This document shows positions 8,947 to 18,640 of a DNA stretch of 64,000 nt, one piece after another; positions within the stretch are counted from its first letter, which is position 1, and each line of letters opens with the position of its first letter. Origin of the DNA: Vibrio gazogenes (GTDB taxonomy: Bacteria; Pseudomonadota; Gammaproteobacteria; Enterobacterales; Vibrionaceae); the NCBI RefSeq assembly GCF_023920225.1, contig NZ_CP092587.1, positions 2,418,001-2,482,000 of the forward strand, read 5' to 3'. The notes beneath the pieces were generated by a model, which was not told the DNA's origin, ran no database searches, and saw only the letters and a program-made list of their open reading frames with translations. The translations under genes were made by a program, and so were the position numbers.

Positions 8947-9834
8947 TTACTGCGCCATTTTAAAGCAGTTGGTATAACTCTGACTCAAGCTCGTTAAAAA
9001 ACGGAAATAACTCCCTTTTGCCAGTGGAATATCGGTTGCCAACGGATCAAGCGTTCCGACTTTGGCCGATGTTCCCCGGGTGACACTGGTAATCACTGAA
9101 GGTAAAAACTGAGGTTCAGAGAAAATACAGACGTTAGGCTGTTCTTTCAGTTTGGTCCGAATTTCAATCAAAGTCTTCGCGCCCGGTTTTCGTTCTGGGC
9201 TGACAGTAAAATGACCGATATTATTCAAATGATAATGGGCCTCAAAATACTCATATGCATCGTGGAAAACGTAATAGGGATAGTGCTGATACGCTGCCAA
9301 CTGTGCCTGAATCTGATTATCTGTTTTGGTTAACTGCGCCAGAAAATGGGTCAAATTTGCCTGATATTGTGTAGTATGATCCGGATCTTGTTGAATCAGA
9401 CGCGCAGCGATAGCTGTTGCAACTACTCGAACCTGCTCAATTCCCAGCCAAAAATGGGGATTGATATTACCATGATGGTGATGGCCATCATCATGATGCG
9501 ACGCGGAAAAATGTCTGAACGGTACACCTTTGATGTGGCTAATCATCAATTGATTGGTCTGATGTGATAATACTTTCGATAAAAAGGGTTCCAGCCCTTC
9601 ACCAAACCAGATGACCAAATCAGCTTGCTTGATCCGCTTTACATCCGAAGGACGAAGTGCATAATCATGCGGCGAAGTATTTGGCGCAAGCAACACATCC
9701 GGTTGACTGACACCTGCCATTAATTCGTAACTAATCATTTGAATCGGTTTGATACTGGTTAACACATTCAGTGCCCACACAGGGACTGATAGACTCAACA
9801 GTAATGCGAATGTAGTGAGACGAAAGAACTTCAT
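8947..9834 (-). CDS. znuA: Zinc ABC transporter periplasmic binding protein
   Basis: A 295-residue cluster A-I metal-binding protein that captures Zn(II) in the periplasm and hands it to ZnuBC. It begins with a signal peptide of about 21 residues ending in VWA. The first ligand histidine sits in SPHDYAL near residue 56. A short histidine-rich loop, HHDDGHHHHG, near residues 113-122 is typical of zinc rather than manganese binders, and the second ligand follows in NPHFWLG. The gene is divergent from znuCB and shares a Zur box with it. Confidence 0.94.
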   Translation of the reverse strand: MKFFRLTTFALLLSLSVPVWALNVLTSIKPIQMISYELMAGVSQPDVLLAPNTSPHDYALRPSDVKRIKQADLVIWFGEGLEPFLSKVLSHQTNQLMISHIKGVPFRHFSASHHDDGHHHHGNINPHFWLGIEQVRVVATAIAARLIQQDPDHTTQYQANLTHFLAQLTKTDNQIQAQLAAYQHYPYYVFHDAYEYFEAHYHLNNIGHFTVSPERKPGAKTLIEIRTKLKEQPNVCIFSEPQFLPSVITSVTRGTSAKVGTLDPLATDIPLAKGSYFRFLTSLSQSYTNCFKMAQ

Positions 9835-9872
9835 GGAAATTTATCCCCAGCTTATAGCTTCAATTTTTCACA

Positions 9873-9891
9873 AATGTTATATTATAACATT
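9873..9891. promoter_or_regulatory. Zur operator between znuA and znuC
   Basis: The 19-base perfect palindrome AATGTTATATTATAACATT matches the gammaproteobacterial Zur box core (GTTATAnTATAAC). It is placed to repress both znuA and znuCB when zinc is plentiful. The zur gene is not in this window. Confidence 0.88.
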
Positions 9892-9915
9892 ACCATCTTG
9901 CAAACGAGTTATTTC

Positions 9916-10704
9916 ATGTCAACACTGATCGAACTACAAAATGTTTGCGTCGCATTCAACCAGAAAAACGTGTTAGACCACATCAGCCTTCGTATCGAGC
10001 AAGGAACAATCACCACCCTCATTGGCCCGAATGGTGCGGGAAAATCAACATTGGTTAAAGTCTTGCTAGGGCTTCAACCGATTCAATCAGGGCAAATCAC
10101 ACGTTCATCTCGACTCAAAATTGGTTATGTGCCACAAAAGCTTCGATTGGATGAAACGTTGCCGCTGAACGTACAGCATTTTTTGAAACTTGCCGGGCGC
10201 TATAGTCGCCAAGAGCTGAACGATGCCCTGACACTGGTAGGCGCCGAACACCTCGCTCATAGCAGTATGCACCATTTGTCTGGCGGGGAGACACAACGTG
10301 TTTTACTGGCTCGGGCATTACTACAACGCCCAGATATTTTAGTACTCGATGAGCCAACTCAAGGTGTTGATGTTCAAGGACAGATTGATCTATACGAATT
10401 AATTCAAACGCTGAGACAACGGTTCGGCTGTGCCATTTTCATGGTGTCTCATGATCTCCATTTAGTCATGGCGCAAACAGACCATGTGATCTGTCTTCAG
10501 CACCATATCTGCTGCCATGGTGCCCCCGCAGATATTACCCAACATCCCAACTATATTGCCTTGTTTGGTCAATCACGTCATGAAGAATCTCTGGCCTTTT
10601 ATCATCATCAGCATCAACATCACCATGATCTAGCCGGACAACCGGTCTCTGGCGATGCAACACAATGTAACCACCACACTCACGGACATCATCACCATGG
10701 TTGA
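9916..10704 (+). CDS. znuC: Zinc ABC transporter ATPase
   Basis: A 262-residue ABC ATPase that powers zinc import through ZnuB. Walker A is GPNGAGKS at 37-44, the signature LSGGE is near residue 135, Walker B is ILVLDEPT shortly after, and the switch histidine is in MVSHD. The ATG at 9916 is chosen because it precedes the conserved STLIELQNV start; an ATG at 9874 would fall inside the Zur palindrome. The C-terminus has an unusual tail of about 35 residues with many histidines, ending HTHGHHHHG, which could bind metal. The last eight bases overlap znuB. Confidence 0.94.
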   Translation: MSTLIELQNVCVAFNQKNVLDHISLRIEQGTITTLIGPNGAGKSTLVKVLLGLQPIQSGQITRSSRLKIGYVPQKLRLDETLPLNVQHFLKLAGRYSRQELNDALTLVGAEHLAHSSMHHLSGGETQRVLLARALLQRPDILVLDEPTQGVDVQGQIDLYELIQTLRQRFGCAIFMVSHDLHLVMAQTDHVICLQHHICCHGAPADITQHPNYIALFGQSRHEESLAFYHHQHQHHHDLAGQPVSGDATQCNHHTHGHHHHG

Positions 10705-11482
10705 GATTATACTGCCTGCCATTCTCGCGGGAATCGGGATAGCCTTGATCGCAGGCCCGCTCGGTTCTTTTGTTGTATGGCGAAAAATGGCCTATTTCGG
10801 CGATACACTAGCGCATGCTTCTTTGATGGGGTTAGCATTTGGCTTTTTACTGGATATCAACCTAAACCTCGCACTCTTGGTATGTTGTCTAGCGATTGCA
10901 GCGATTTTAGTTGTTCTACAAAGACAGAAATTCATTGCAACAGATACCCTATTAGGCATCCTTGCACATAGTTCCCTATCGGTCGGTCTGATTGCAGTGA
11001 GTTTTCTGAGCGATGTCCGGATTGATCTGATGAGCTATCTGTTTGGCGATCTACTCGCAGTTACGCCCAATGATTTATATTTTATCTGGGGAGGCGTCTT
11101 GGTGATTGCGACTTTGCTTTACTTCATCTGGCGACCATTGCTCTCTTCTACAGTGAATGAAGAACTCGCCTCCGTCGAGGGGACCAATACCGATTTGATG
11201 CAACTACTATTAATGCTGATGGTTGGCCTTGTGATTGCTGTCGGCATGAAGTTCGTCGGTGCGCTGATCATTACTTCGTTATTAATTATTCCGGCAGCCG
11301 GTGCCAGACGTTTATCGACGACACCGGAACAAATGGCGATGATTGCATCGGCGATTGGCATGATCGCTGTTTTAAGCGGGCTCTATCTATCCTGGGAGTT
11401 CGACACACCAGCAGGCCCATCAGTGGTTATCTCTGCCAGTTGCTTATTTATTCTGAGTCACTTAGTCAAAAATAAAGCGTAA
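10697..11482 (+). CDS. znuB: Zinc ABC transporter permease
   Basis: A 261-residue inner-membrane permease with seven or eight hydrophobic helices and the ABC-3 family pattern, including GPLGSFVVWRKMAYFGDTLAHASLMG near the N-terminus and VGALIITSLLIIPAA in the second half. The ATG at 10697 gives the same length as E. coli ZnuB and overlaps the znuC stop in ATGGTTGA, so it is likely translated by coupling; no separate ribosome site is visible. An upstream ATG at 10655 lies within the histidine-tail coding part of znuC and is unlikely. A strong terminator follows. Confidence 0.95.
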   Translation: MVEIILPAILAGIGIALIAGPLGSFVVWRKMAYFGDTLAHASLMGLAFGFLLDINLNLALLVCCLAIAAILVVLQRQKFIATDTLLGILAHSSLSVGLIAVSFLSDVRIDLMSYLFGDLLAVTPNDLYFIWGGVLVIATLLYFIWRPLLSSTVNEELASVEGTNTDLMQLLLMLMVGLVIAVGMKFVGALIITSLLIIPAAGARRLSTTPEQMAMIASAIGMIAVLSGLYLSWEFDTPAGPSVVISASCLFILSHLVKNKA

Positions 11483-11484
11483 AA

Positions 11485-11519
11485 AAAATCCCCCTCACAT
11501 CATTGAGGGGGATTTTTCT
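11485..11519. terminator. Bidirectional terminator between znuB and sucD
   Basis: AAATCCCCCTCA and TGAGGGGGATTT form a GC-rich stem around a CATCAT loop. There is an A run of eight on the left and a T run on the right, giving good U-tracts for both converging transcripts. Confidence 0.92.
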
Positions 11520-11545
11520 TAGTCATTTAAACGAACTGGAAATAC

Positions 11546-12418
11546 TTACCAGCCAGTCACATCTCTTAAAGCTTGACCGATATTGGCAAGACTTTTCACG
11601 GTTTTCACGCCCGCAGCTTCAAGTGCAGCGAATTTTTCATCCGCTGTCCCTTTCCCACCAGAGATAATGGCACCTGCATGTCCCATTCGTTTACCCGGAG
11701 GTGCGGTAACACCAGCAATGTAAGAAACAACTGGTTTAGTCACATAATCTTTAATAAATGCAGCCGCTTCTTCTTCAGCCGTACCACCGATTTCACCAAT
11801 CATAACAATGGCTTCTGTCTCTGGATCGTCTTGGAACAACTTCAGAATGTCGATAAAGTTAGACCCAGGAATTGGGTCACCACCGATACCAACACATGTA
11901 GACTGACCAAATCCTTCATCTGTCGTTTGCTTCACGGCTTCATAAGTCAATGTACCAGAGCGGGAAACAATGCCCACTTTCCCTTTCTTATGAATATGGC
12001 CGGGCATGATGCCGATTTTGCACTCATCCGGTGTGATCACGCCTGGACAGTTTGGACCAATCATACGAACGCCCGCTTCATCCAGACGAACTTTCACATC
12101 CAACAGATCAAGTGTCGGGATGCCTTCGGTAATCGTGACAATCAGTTCGATACCCGCATCAATTGCTTCGAGGATGGCATCTTTACAGAAAGGTGCCGGA
12201 ACATAGATAACAGATGCCGTCGCACCAGTGGCTTCAACCGCTTCACGAACAGTATTGAACACTGGTAGACCTAAATGAGTTTGACCACCTTTGCCCGGTG
12301 ATACACCACCGACCATTTGTGTACCATACGCAACCGCCTGCTCGGAGTGGAAAGTCCCTTGTCCGCCAGTAAATCCCTGACAGATCACTTTGGTCTCTTT
12401 ATTTATCAATACAGACAT
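11546..12418 (-). CDS. sucD: Succinyl-CoA synthetase alpha subunit
   Basis: A 290-residue subunit of the enzyme that converts succinyl-CoA to succinate with formation of a nucleoside triphosphate. It has an N-terminal CoA-binding Rossmann fold with [14 protein letters not shown] near residue 16 and the active-site histidine that becomes phosphorylated in GHAGAI near residue 247. The ATG shares one base with the sucC stop (TAATG). It is the last gene of the sdh-suc block. Confidence 0.97.
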   Translation of the reverse strand: MSVLINKETKVICQGFTGGQGTFHSEQAVAYGTQMVGGVSPGKGGQTHLGLPVFNTVREAVEATGATASVIYVPAPFCKDAILEAIDAGIELIVTITEGIPTLDLLDVKVRLDEAGVRMIGPNCPGVITPDECKIGIMPGHIHKKGKVGIVSRSGTLTYEAVKQTTDEGFGQSTCVGIGGDPIPGSNFIDILKLFQDDPETEAIVMIGEIGGTAEEEAAAFIKDYVTKPVVSYIAGVTAPPGKRMGHAGAIISGGKGTADEKFAALEAAGVKTVKSLANIGQALRDVTGW

Positions 12419-13584
12419 TATTTACCCTCCGCAGCAGCTACAACTTTCTCAGCAGCTTCAGTTAACGAAGTTGCAGCAATAATGTTCAATCCACTCTCAT
12501 CCAGCTTCTTCGTACCGAGTTCAGCGTTGTTCCCTTCGAGACGAACCACGACCGGAACAGAAACCCCCACTTCTTCAACAGCACCGATAATACCGTCAGC
12601 AATCAGATCACAACGCACAATACCACCGAAGATATTCACCAGAACTGCTTGTACATTGCTGTCGGAAAGAATAATTTTGAAAGCTTCCGTAACACGCTCT
12701 TTAGTCGCACCGCCACCGACATCCAAGAAGTTAGCCGGGCTACCGCCATGCAGGTTAACGATATCCATCGTTCCCATCGCCAAGCCGGCACCATTGACCA
12801 TACAACCGATATTACCATCGAGAGCAACGTAGTTAAGTTCCCATTGGGCAGCATGAGCTTCACGCTCATCTTCCTGTGAAGGATCGTGCATCTCTCTCAG
12901 TTTTGGCTGACGATACAATGCATTCGAGTCAATGTTGATTTTCCCGTCGAGGCAAAGCAGATTATCGTCTCCGGTAATAATCAGCGGGTTAATTTCAAGC
13001 AATGCCAGATCATATTGACTGAACATTTCACCAAGACCCATGAAGATTTTGACGAATTGTTTAATCTGATCCCCTTTCAAACCCAGCTTAAATGCCAGTT
13101 CACGTCCCTGATAAGGTTGTGGGCCAACAAGCGGATCGATGGCTGCTTTATGAATCAGTTCTGGTGTCTCTTCTGCAACTTTCTCAATTTCAACGCCACC
13201 TTCAGTCGATGCCATAAAGACAACACGACGGCTGGAACGGTCCACCACAGCACCAAGATAAAGTTCGTTGGCAATATCAGATGCCGCTTCAACTAAGACT
13301 TTTGTAACCGGCTGACCATTCGCATCAGTTTGGTAAGTCACCAAGTTCTTACCGAGCCACTTCTGGGCAAAATCACGAATACCATCTTTTGTATCGTGTA
13401 GTTCAACGCCACCGGCTTTTCCCCGGCCACCCGCGTGAACCTGACATTTTACGACCCATTTTGTCCCGCCAATTTTACCGGTGGCTTCAGCAGCTTCCTG
13501 TGGAGTGCTGCACGCATAACCATCTGGAACCGGCAGACCAAATTCTGCAAAGAGCTGTTTGGCTTGATATTCATGCAAATTCAT
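12418..13584 (-). CDS. sucC: Succinyl-CoA synthetase beta subunit
   Basis: A 388-residue ATP-grasp subunit that binds nucleotide and the succinate side of the active site; the length equals that of E. coli SucC. It begins [20 protein letters not shown], the conserved N-terminus, carries GGRGKAGGV in the ATP-grasp fold near residue 47, and ends in the domain containing [11 protein letters not shown]. It is separated from sucB by 194 bases holding a perfect hairpin, while sucD follows with a one-base overlap. Confidence 0.97.
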   Translation of the reverse strand: MNLHEYQAKQLFAEFGLPVPDGYACSTPQEAAEATGKIGGTKWVVKCQVHAGGRGKAGGVELHDTKDGIRDFAQKWLGKNLVTYQTDANGQPVTKVLVEAASDIANELYLGAVVDRSSRRVVFMASTEGGVEIEKVAEETPELIHKAAIDPLVGPQPYQGRELAFKLGLKGDQIKQFVKIFMGLGEMFSQYDLALLEINPLIITGDDNLLCLDGKINIDSNALYRQPKLREMHDPSQEDEREAHAAQWELNYVALDGNIGCMVNGAGLAMGTMDIVNLHGGSPANFLDVGGGATKERVTEAFKIILSDSNVQAVLVNIFGGIVRCDLIADGIIGAVEEVGVSVPVVVRLEGNNAELGTKKLDESGLNIIAATSLTEAAEKVVAAAEGK

Positions 13585-13738
13585 TGTGCTATTCCGTTGT
13601 ATATTATTTTTTCATTTAATTCCGTTTCAACGAAACGAAACATTTCGCAGGGTACTCAGTACGCGCTGAAACATGACGGCATGTTTATTTCCATACATGC
13701 TGACAACACAAGACCAGGTGTTGAGCAACCCAGCCTGC

Positions 13739-13770
13739 ATGGCAGATATCCGGAAGAAGATATCTGCCAT
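13739..13770. terminator. Perfect 12-bp hairpin between sucB and sucC
   Basis: ATGGCAGATATC and GATATCTGCCAT pair around an eight-base loop, just downstream of the sucB stop on the minus strand. No U-tract follows, so it may be a processing or stability element inside the operon, or a partial terminator. The rest of the 13585-13778 gap shows only short unrelated repeats. Confidence 0.5.
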
Positions 13771-13778
13771 CTTATTCA

Positions 13779-14987
13779 TTACACATCCAACAGCAAACGT
13801 GTCGGATCTTCCAGCAATTCTTTAATCGTGACGAGGAATCCTACGGATTCACGGCCATCAATCAGACGGTGATCATAAGAAAGAGCCAGATACATCATCG
13901 GCAAAATTTCTACTTTGCCATCGACCGCCATCGGACGCTCTTGGATTTTATGCATGCCAAGAATCGCAGCCTGAGGTGGGTTGATAATTGGTGTTGACAT
14001 TAAAGAACCGAATACACCGCCGTTCGTCACCGTAAAGTTACCGCCAGTCAGCTCTTCTACAGTTAACTTACCGTCCCGGCCTTTTTCTGCCAGCGCTTTA
14101 ATTCCCTTCTCGATCTCGGCAACACTCAACATATCGCAGTCTTTCAACACTGGCGTCACCAAACCACGCGGTGTTGACACAGCGATGCTGATATCGAAGA
14201 AATTGTGGTAGACAATATCGCTGCCATCAATAGAAGCATTGACTTCAGGATAACGTTTCAGCGCTTCTGTAACCGCCTTAATGTAGAACGACATAAATCC
14301 GAGGCGGATATCATGTCTCTTCTCAAACAGATCTTTGTACTGTTTGCGCAGATTCATGATTGGTTTCATGTTCACTTCATTGAAAGTCGTCAACATGGCC
14401 GTACTGTTTTTCGCTTCCAGCAATCGCTCAGCAACCCGTTTACGCAAGCGAGTCATCGGAACACGCTTTTCGCTTCTTGCTGTAGCTGGTACAGCAACCG
14501 CTTCTTGTTGATCTGCTGTTGAAGCTTTTGACGCTGACGCCAGATATGCTTCAACATCTTCACGGGTAATCCGACCTCCGACACCGGAACCTTTGACCTG
14601 AGATACCTCAAGGCCATGTTCGGCCATCAAACGGCGTACTGCAGGACTCAATGCGTCATTAGTCTCTTCATTCAGGTTCGCTTTGTGGCGTTTGTCCGGC
14701 GAAGGCTGCGTCGATGTTGTTTTCTCAGACGTTGGCTCACCTGCAACAGCACCGGGCTTAAGGAGCCCCAGCAATTGCTTTGATAGTACCGTGGCACCTT
14801 CCTCTTCAGAAATCGACTCAAGCACACCCGCTTCTGGCGCAGGCACTTCTAAAACGACTTTGTCTGTTTCGATTTCAACGAGGACTTCATCACGCTCAAC
14901 CGATTCACCCGCTTTTTTATGCCAAGTTGCTACGGTTGCATCTGCTACCGATTCAGGCAAATCCGGAACCAGAATTTCAACTGTCAT
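13779..14987 (-). CDS. sucB: Dihydrolipoyl succinyltransferase (E2 of 2-oxoglutarate dehydrogenase)
   Basis: A 402-residue core subunit that moves the succinyl group from lipoate to CoA. A single lipoyl domain at the N-terminus carries the lipoylated lysine in [11 protein letters not shown] near residue 43. A subunit-binding domain with [13 protein letters not shown] and [11 protein letters not shown] lies near residues 112-145. The C-terminal acyltransferase domain contains the catalytic HRLIDG motif about 30 residues from the end. The linker is rich in Ala, Ser and Thr. It follows sucA at 27 bases. Confidence 0.97.
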   Translation of the reverse strand: MTVEILVPDLPESVADATVATWHKKAGESVERDEVLVEIETDKVVLEVPAPEAGVLESISEEEGATVLSKQLLGLLKPGAVAGEPTSEKTTSTQPSPDKRHKANLNEETNDALSPAVRRLMAEHGLEVSQVKGSGVGGRITREDVEAYLASASKASTADQQEAVAVPATARSEKRVPMTRLRKRVAERLLEAKNSTAMLTTFNEVNMKPIMNLRKQYKDLFEKRHDIRLGFMSFYIKAVTEALKRYPEVNASIDGSDIVYHNFFDISIAVSTPRGLVTPVLKDCDMLSVAEIEKGIKALAEKGRDGKLTVEELTGGNFTVTNGGVFGSLMSTPIINPPQAAILGMHKIQERPMAVDGKVEILPMMYLALSYDHRLIDGRESVGFLVTIKELLEDPTRLLLDV

Positions 14988-15014
14988 ATTTATTTTTCCT
15001 TTTATTTCTAGTTC

Positions 15015-17828
15015 TTAATCTAGTGTCAACGCATCATCAACGAGCGCTTTCTGCTGCTTCAAGTGAACCGACATGTAACCAACGGCCGGAGAAGCCGATG
15101 CAGGGCGTCCTGCGTATTTCAGTTCAGCACCAGCAGGAATTGCGGCTCGGAAATTATGTTGGCTGCTATACCATGCACCCTGATTTTGTGGTTCTTCCTG
15201 ACACCAGACGTAATCCACAACATTCGTGTAAGGGGCAATGGCAGCTCGAACATCTTCCAGCGGGAATGGATACAATTGCTCGATACGGACAATCGCGACA
15301 TCCCCTTGCTCATTGTTACGTCGTTGTGCCAGCAAATCGTAATAGACTTTACCAGCACAGAAAACAACGCGTTTCACCTGAGCTGCATCGAGTTCATCAA
15401 CTTCCGAAATGGCTGGCTGGAAAGTTCCACTCGCCAAATCTTCCATTGAAGAGACACACAGTGGATGACGTAACAGAGATTTCGGTGACATCACAATTAA
15501 AGGACGACGCATCGGACGAATCACCTGACGTCTTAACATGTGATAAACCTGAGCCGGTGTCGAAGGCACGATCACTTGCATATTTTGCTCAGCGCAAAGT
15601 TGCAGATAACGTTCGAGACGGGCAGAAGAGTGCTCTGGTCCCTGTCCTTCATAACCATGCGGCAATAGCATCGTAATACCGCATAACCGAGCCCATTTCT
15701 GTTCGCCAGAAGAAATAAACTGATCGATGACCACCTGAGCGCCATTGGCAAAATCACCAAATTGCGCTTCCCAGATCGTTAAACCACCGGGTTCGGCTGT
15801 AGCATACCCATATTCAAAAGCCAGAACTGCTTCTTCGGATAACACAGAGTCAATGACTTGAAATGGTCCTTGATTACTGTGAAGATTCTTCAACGGAACA
15901 TAGGTACTGGCATCGTTTTGGTTGTGCAATACAGAGTGACGATGGAAGAATGTTCCACGCCCTGAATCCTGACCGGAGATCCGAATCCGATGACCATCAT
16001 CAACCAATGTTGCATAGGCCAGAATCTCTGCCATCCCCCAGTCCAGTAATTTTTCACCGTTAATCATCGCCAGACGATCGGTGTAGATTTTCTCGACACG
16101 GCTTTGTAATTGATGGCTTTCCGGATACAAACAAACACGCTTACCAATGTCTTTCAATCGTTCTAAGTCAAACTCGTTCTTCCACACTTCATCCCATTCA
16201 TGAGACAAGTAAGGCGACCAGTCAACCGAATGCATTGCCATGGGGCGCCATTCTTTGACAACAACTTCACCATGATCCAAAGCATCTCGATATTCGTTGA
16301 CGGCCTGAGTGACAAATTCAGCATCAACATCTTGGCGTTCAATTAGCAAATCGCCATACAATTTACGCGGTGTCGGATGCTTTTTAATTTTTTGGTACAT
16401 CAGCGGCTGCGTCGCATTAGGCTCATCCGCTTCGTTGTGACCATGGCGGCGATAACAGACCAAATCAATCACAACGTCCTGACGGAATGTATTTCGATAA
16501 TCCAATGCAATATGGGAGACAAATGCAACCGCTTCCGGATCGTCGGCATTGACGTGGAAAATCGGCGCCTGAACCATTTTTGCAATATCGGTACAATACA
16601 TGGTCGAACGCATATCTCGAGGGTTCGAAGTGGTAAATCCGACTTGGTTGTTAATCACGATACGTACCGTGCCACCAACCTGATAGCCACGAGCCTGAGA
16701 CATGTTGAATGTTTCCGCAACCACACCTTGACCCGTAACGGCTGAGTCACCATGAACGGTAATCGGCAGCACTTTTGAACCATCTCTATCACCCAGTCGA
16801 TCCTGACGAGCCCGGACAGAGCCCATCACAACAGGGTTAACGATTTCCAGATGTGAAGGGTTAAACGCCAACGCTAAGTGGATATTTCCACCCGGGGTCG
16901 CAAAATCAGCTGAGAATCCCTGATGGTATTTCACATCACCGGTTCCCCAAGTTTCATCATGCTTACCCGCAAACTCATCAAATAAATCCTGAGGACGCTT
17001 CCCTAATACATTGACCAGCATGTTCAGACGCCCACGGTGAGCCATCCCAACAACAGCTTCGCGCATCCCTTGAGAACCTGCGCGCCGGATCAATTCTTTC
17101 ATCATCGGAATGAGCGCATCTCCGCCTTCCAGAGAGAAGCGTTTTGCTCCGGGGAATTTAGCGCCCAAATAGCGCTCCAGACCTTCAGCAGCAGTCAATT
17201 CTTCAAGGAAAGTAATTTGCTCTTCTTTAGTAAAAGATGGCTGGCCGACAACCGACTCCAGACGCTGCTGAATCCAACGCTTTTGTTCGGTATTGGTCAT
17301 GTGCATATATTCTGCACCGATAGAACCGCAGTAGATTTGATTCAGAGACTCATAGATATCCTTAAGCTTCATGGTCTCCTGACCTATCGCAAAAGAACCG
17401 ACATTAAATGTCTCTTCCATGTCTCCGGGGTTAAGATTATGAAATGAGGGGGCAAGCTCAGCCACTGTCGGCCGTTGCCATATACCGAGAGGGTCTAATT
17501 GAGCCGCTTCATGACCGCGAAAGCGGTACGCGTTAATTAACTGTAATACTTTTACTTGTTTTGCATCGACATCGGGGTCACTAACTTGGACATTGTAATG
17601 CTTTGTCTCTTGAGCGAGTCGACGGAAGTAGTCACGGACACGTGAATGTGGTTGTTCAGCCACATTATCATCATCAGGGCGCGAAAGCCCCTCAAAAACA
17701 CGTCTCCACTCCTCACTTACCAGGTCGGGATCACTTAAATAGAGTTCGTAGAGATCTTCTACGTACGTTGCATTGGCGCCAGCCAAGTGTGAAGACTCGA
17801 GCCATGCCTTCATCACGCCGTTGTGCAT
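15015..17828 (-). CDS. sucA: 2-oxoglutarate dehydrogenase E1
   Basis: A 937-residue thiamine-diphosphate enzyme that decarboxylates 2-oxoglutarate and succinylates the lipoyl group of SucB; E. coli SucA has 933 residues. It has the E1 N-terminal extension, a catalytic region with GMAHRGRLNMLVN and HGDSAVTGQGVVAET in the middle, the transketolase-type pyrimidine domain with SGQDSGRGTFFHRH, and the C-terminal SVDSVL-like and QEEPQNQGAW segments. The ATG at 17828 precedes the expected MHNGVMKAWLESSHLAG start. It lies 86 bases after sdhB, so it is probably transcribed with it. Confidence 0.98.
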   Translation of the reverse strand: MHNGVMKAWLESSHLAGANATYVEDLYELYLSDPDLVSEEWRRVFEGLSRPDDDNVAEQPHSRVRDYFRRLAQETKHYNVQVSDPDVDAKQVKVLQLINAYRFRGHEAAQLDPLGIWQRPTVAELAPSFHNLNPGDMEETFNVGSFAIGQETMKLKDIYESLNQIYCGSIGAEYMHMTNTEQKRWIQQRLESVVGQPSFTKEEQITFLEELTAAEGLERYLGAKFPGAKRFSLEGGDALIPMMKELIRRAGSQGMREAVVGMAHRGRLNMLVNVLGKRPQDLFDEFAGKHDETWGTGDVKYHQGFSADFATPGGNIHLALAFNPSHLEIVNPVVMGSVRARQDRLGDRDGSKVLPITVHGDSAVTGQGVVAETFNMSQARGYQVGGTVRIVINNQVGFTTSNPRDMRSTMYCTDIAKMVQAPIFHVNADDPEAVAFVSHIALDYRNTFRQDVVIDLVCYRRHGHNEADEPNATQPLMYQKIKKHPTPRKLYGDLLIERQDVDAEFVTQAVNEYRDALDHGEVVVKEWRPMAMHSVDWSPYLSHEWDEVWKNEFDLERLKDIGKRVCLYPESHQLQSRVEKIYTDRLAMINGEKLLDWGMAEILAYATLVDDGHRIRISGQDSGRGTFFHRHSVLHNQNDASTYVPLKNLHSNQGPFQVIDSVLSEEAVLAFEYGYATAEPGGLTIWEAQFGDFANGAQVVIDQFISSGEQKWARLCGITMLLPHGYEGQGPEHSSARLERYLQLCAEQNMQVIVPSTPAQVYHMLRRQVIRPMRRPLIVMSPKSLLRHPLCVSSMEDLASGTFQPAISEVDELDAAQVKRVVFCAGKVYYDLLAQRRNNEQGDVAIVRIEQLYPFPLEDVRAAIAPYTNVVDYVWCQEEPQNQGAWYSSQHNFRAAIPAGAELKYAGRPASASPAVGYMSVHLKQQKALVDDALTLD

Positions 17829-17914
17829 ATTTTCCCTTTACCAGTAGTTTTCACATTTTGCTACGGTCTACGCCGAGCTCTAAAATGCAGGTCCGAAGAC
17901 CTGCAAACCATCAT

Positions 17915-18625
17915 CTAAACGGAACGTTTAATCAACATTGATCTAATATGACCAATTGCTTTCGTTGGATTAAGACCTTTCGGACAAACAGTGACACAAT
18001 TCATAATGTCATGGCAACGGAAAACACTAAACGCATCATCAAGATTAGACAAGCGTTCATCTGTTGCTGTATCACGACTGTCAATCAACCAACGATAAGC
18101 AGCCAACAGTCCGGCTGGTCCGATGAATTTATCCGGATTCCACCAGAATGAAGGGCAAGCGGTCGTACAACACGCACACATAATACATTCATACAATCCA
18201 TCCAAATGTTCACGATCTTCAGGAGACTGTAAATTTTCTCTGGATGGCGGTAAATTCCCATCAGAAATCAGATAGGGCTTCACTTTTGCGTAATTATCGT
18301 AGAACTGTGTCATGTCAACGATCAAGTCTCGAATTACCGGCAGCCCCGGTAAGGGTCGAATGACAATCTTATTGCCTGACAAGGCTGATAACGGTGTAAT
18401 ACAGGCAAGACCATTTTTGCCATTCATATTCAAACCGTCAGAACCACAGACGCCTTCCCGACACGAACGACGGAATGCAATCGAAGGATCTTGCTCTTTC
18501 AGCAGAATCAATGCATCCAGTACCATCATATCCGAACCTTCAGGAACGTCCAGCACATAGTCCTTCATATAGGGCTTTTTATCCACATCCGGATTATAGC
18601 GATACAGAGAGAAGTTAAGTTTCAT
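17915..18625 (-). CDS. sdhB: Succinate dehydrogenase iron-sulfur subunit
   Basis: A 236-residue subunit that carries electrons from the flavin to ubiquinone. The 2Fe-2S ligands are in CREGVCGSDGLNMNG near residue 55. The later clusters are in CIMCACCTTACPS near residue 150 and CHDIMNCVTVCPKGLNP near residue 207. The ATG at 18625 is chosen over a GTG three bases earlier because it gives the usual MKLNFSLYRYNPD start with GGAGG eight bases upstream. It follows sdhA closely. Confidence 0.97.
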   Translation of the reverse strand: MKLNFSLYRYNPDVDKKPYMKDYVLDVPEGSDMMVLDALILLKEQDPSIAFRRSCREGVCGSDGLNMNGKNGLACITPLSALSGNKIVIRPLPGLPVIRDLIVDMTQFYDNYAKVKPYLISDGNLPPSRENLQSPEDREHLDGLYECIMCACCTTACPSFWWNPDKFIGPAGLLAAYRWLIDSRDTATDERLSNLDDAFSVFRCHDIMNCVTVCPKGLNPTKAIGHIRSMLIKRSV

Positions 18626-18640
18626 CACATTGTCCTCCCC

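Noticed and set aside
11573..12268. 231-residue open frame on the plus strand
   Set aside because: Fully antisense to sucD, with biased composition from the opposite strand; not a gene.
14780..15676. 298-residue open frame on the plus strand
   Set aside because: It lies antisense across sucB and sucA, has no family-like pattern and no ribosome site; it is a shadow of strongly conserved genes.
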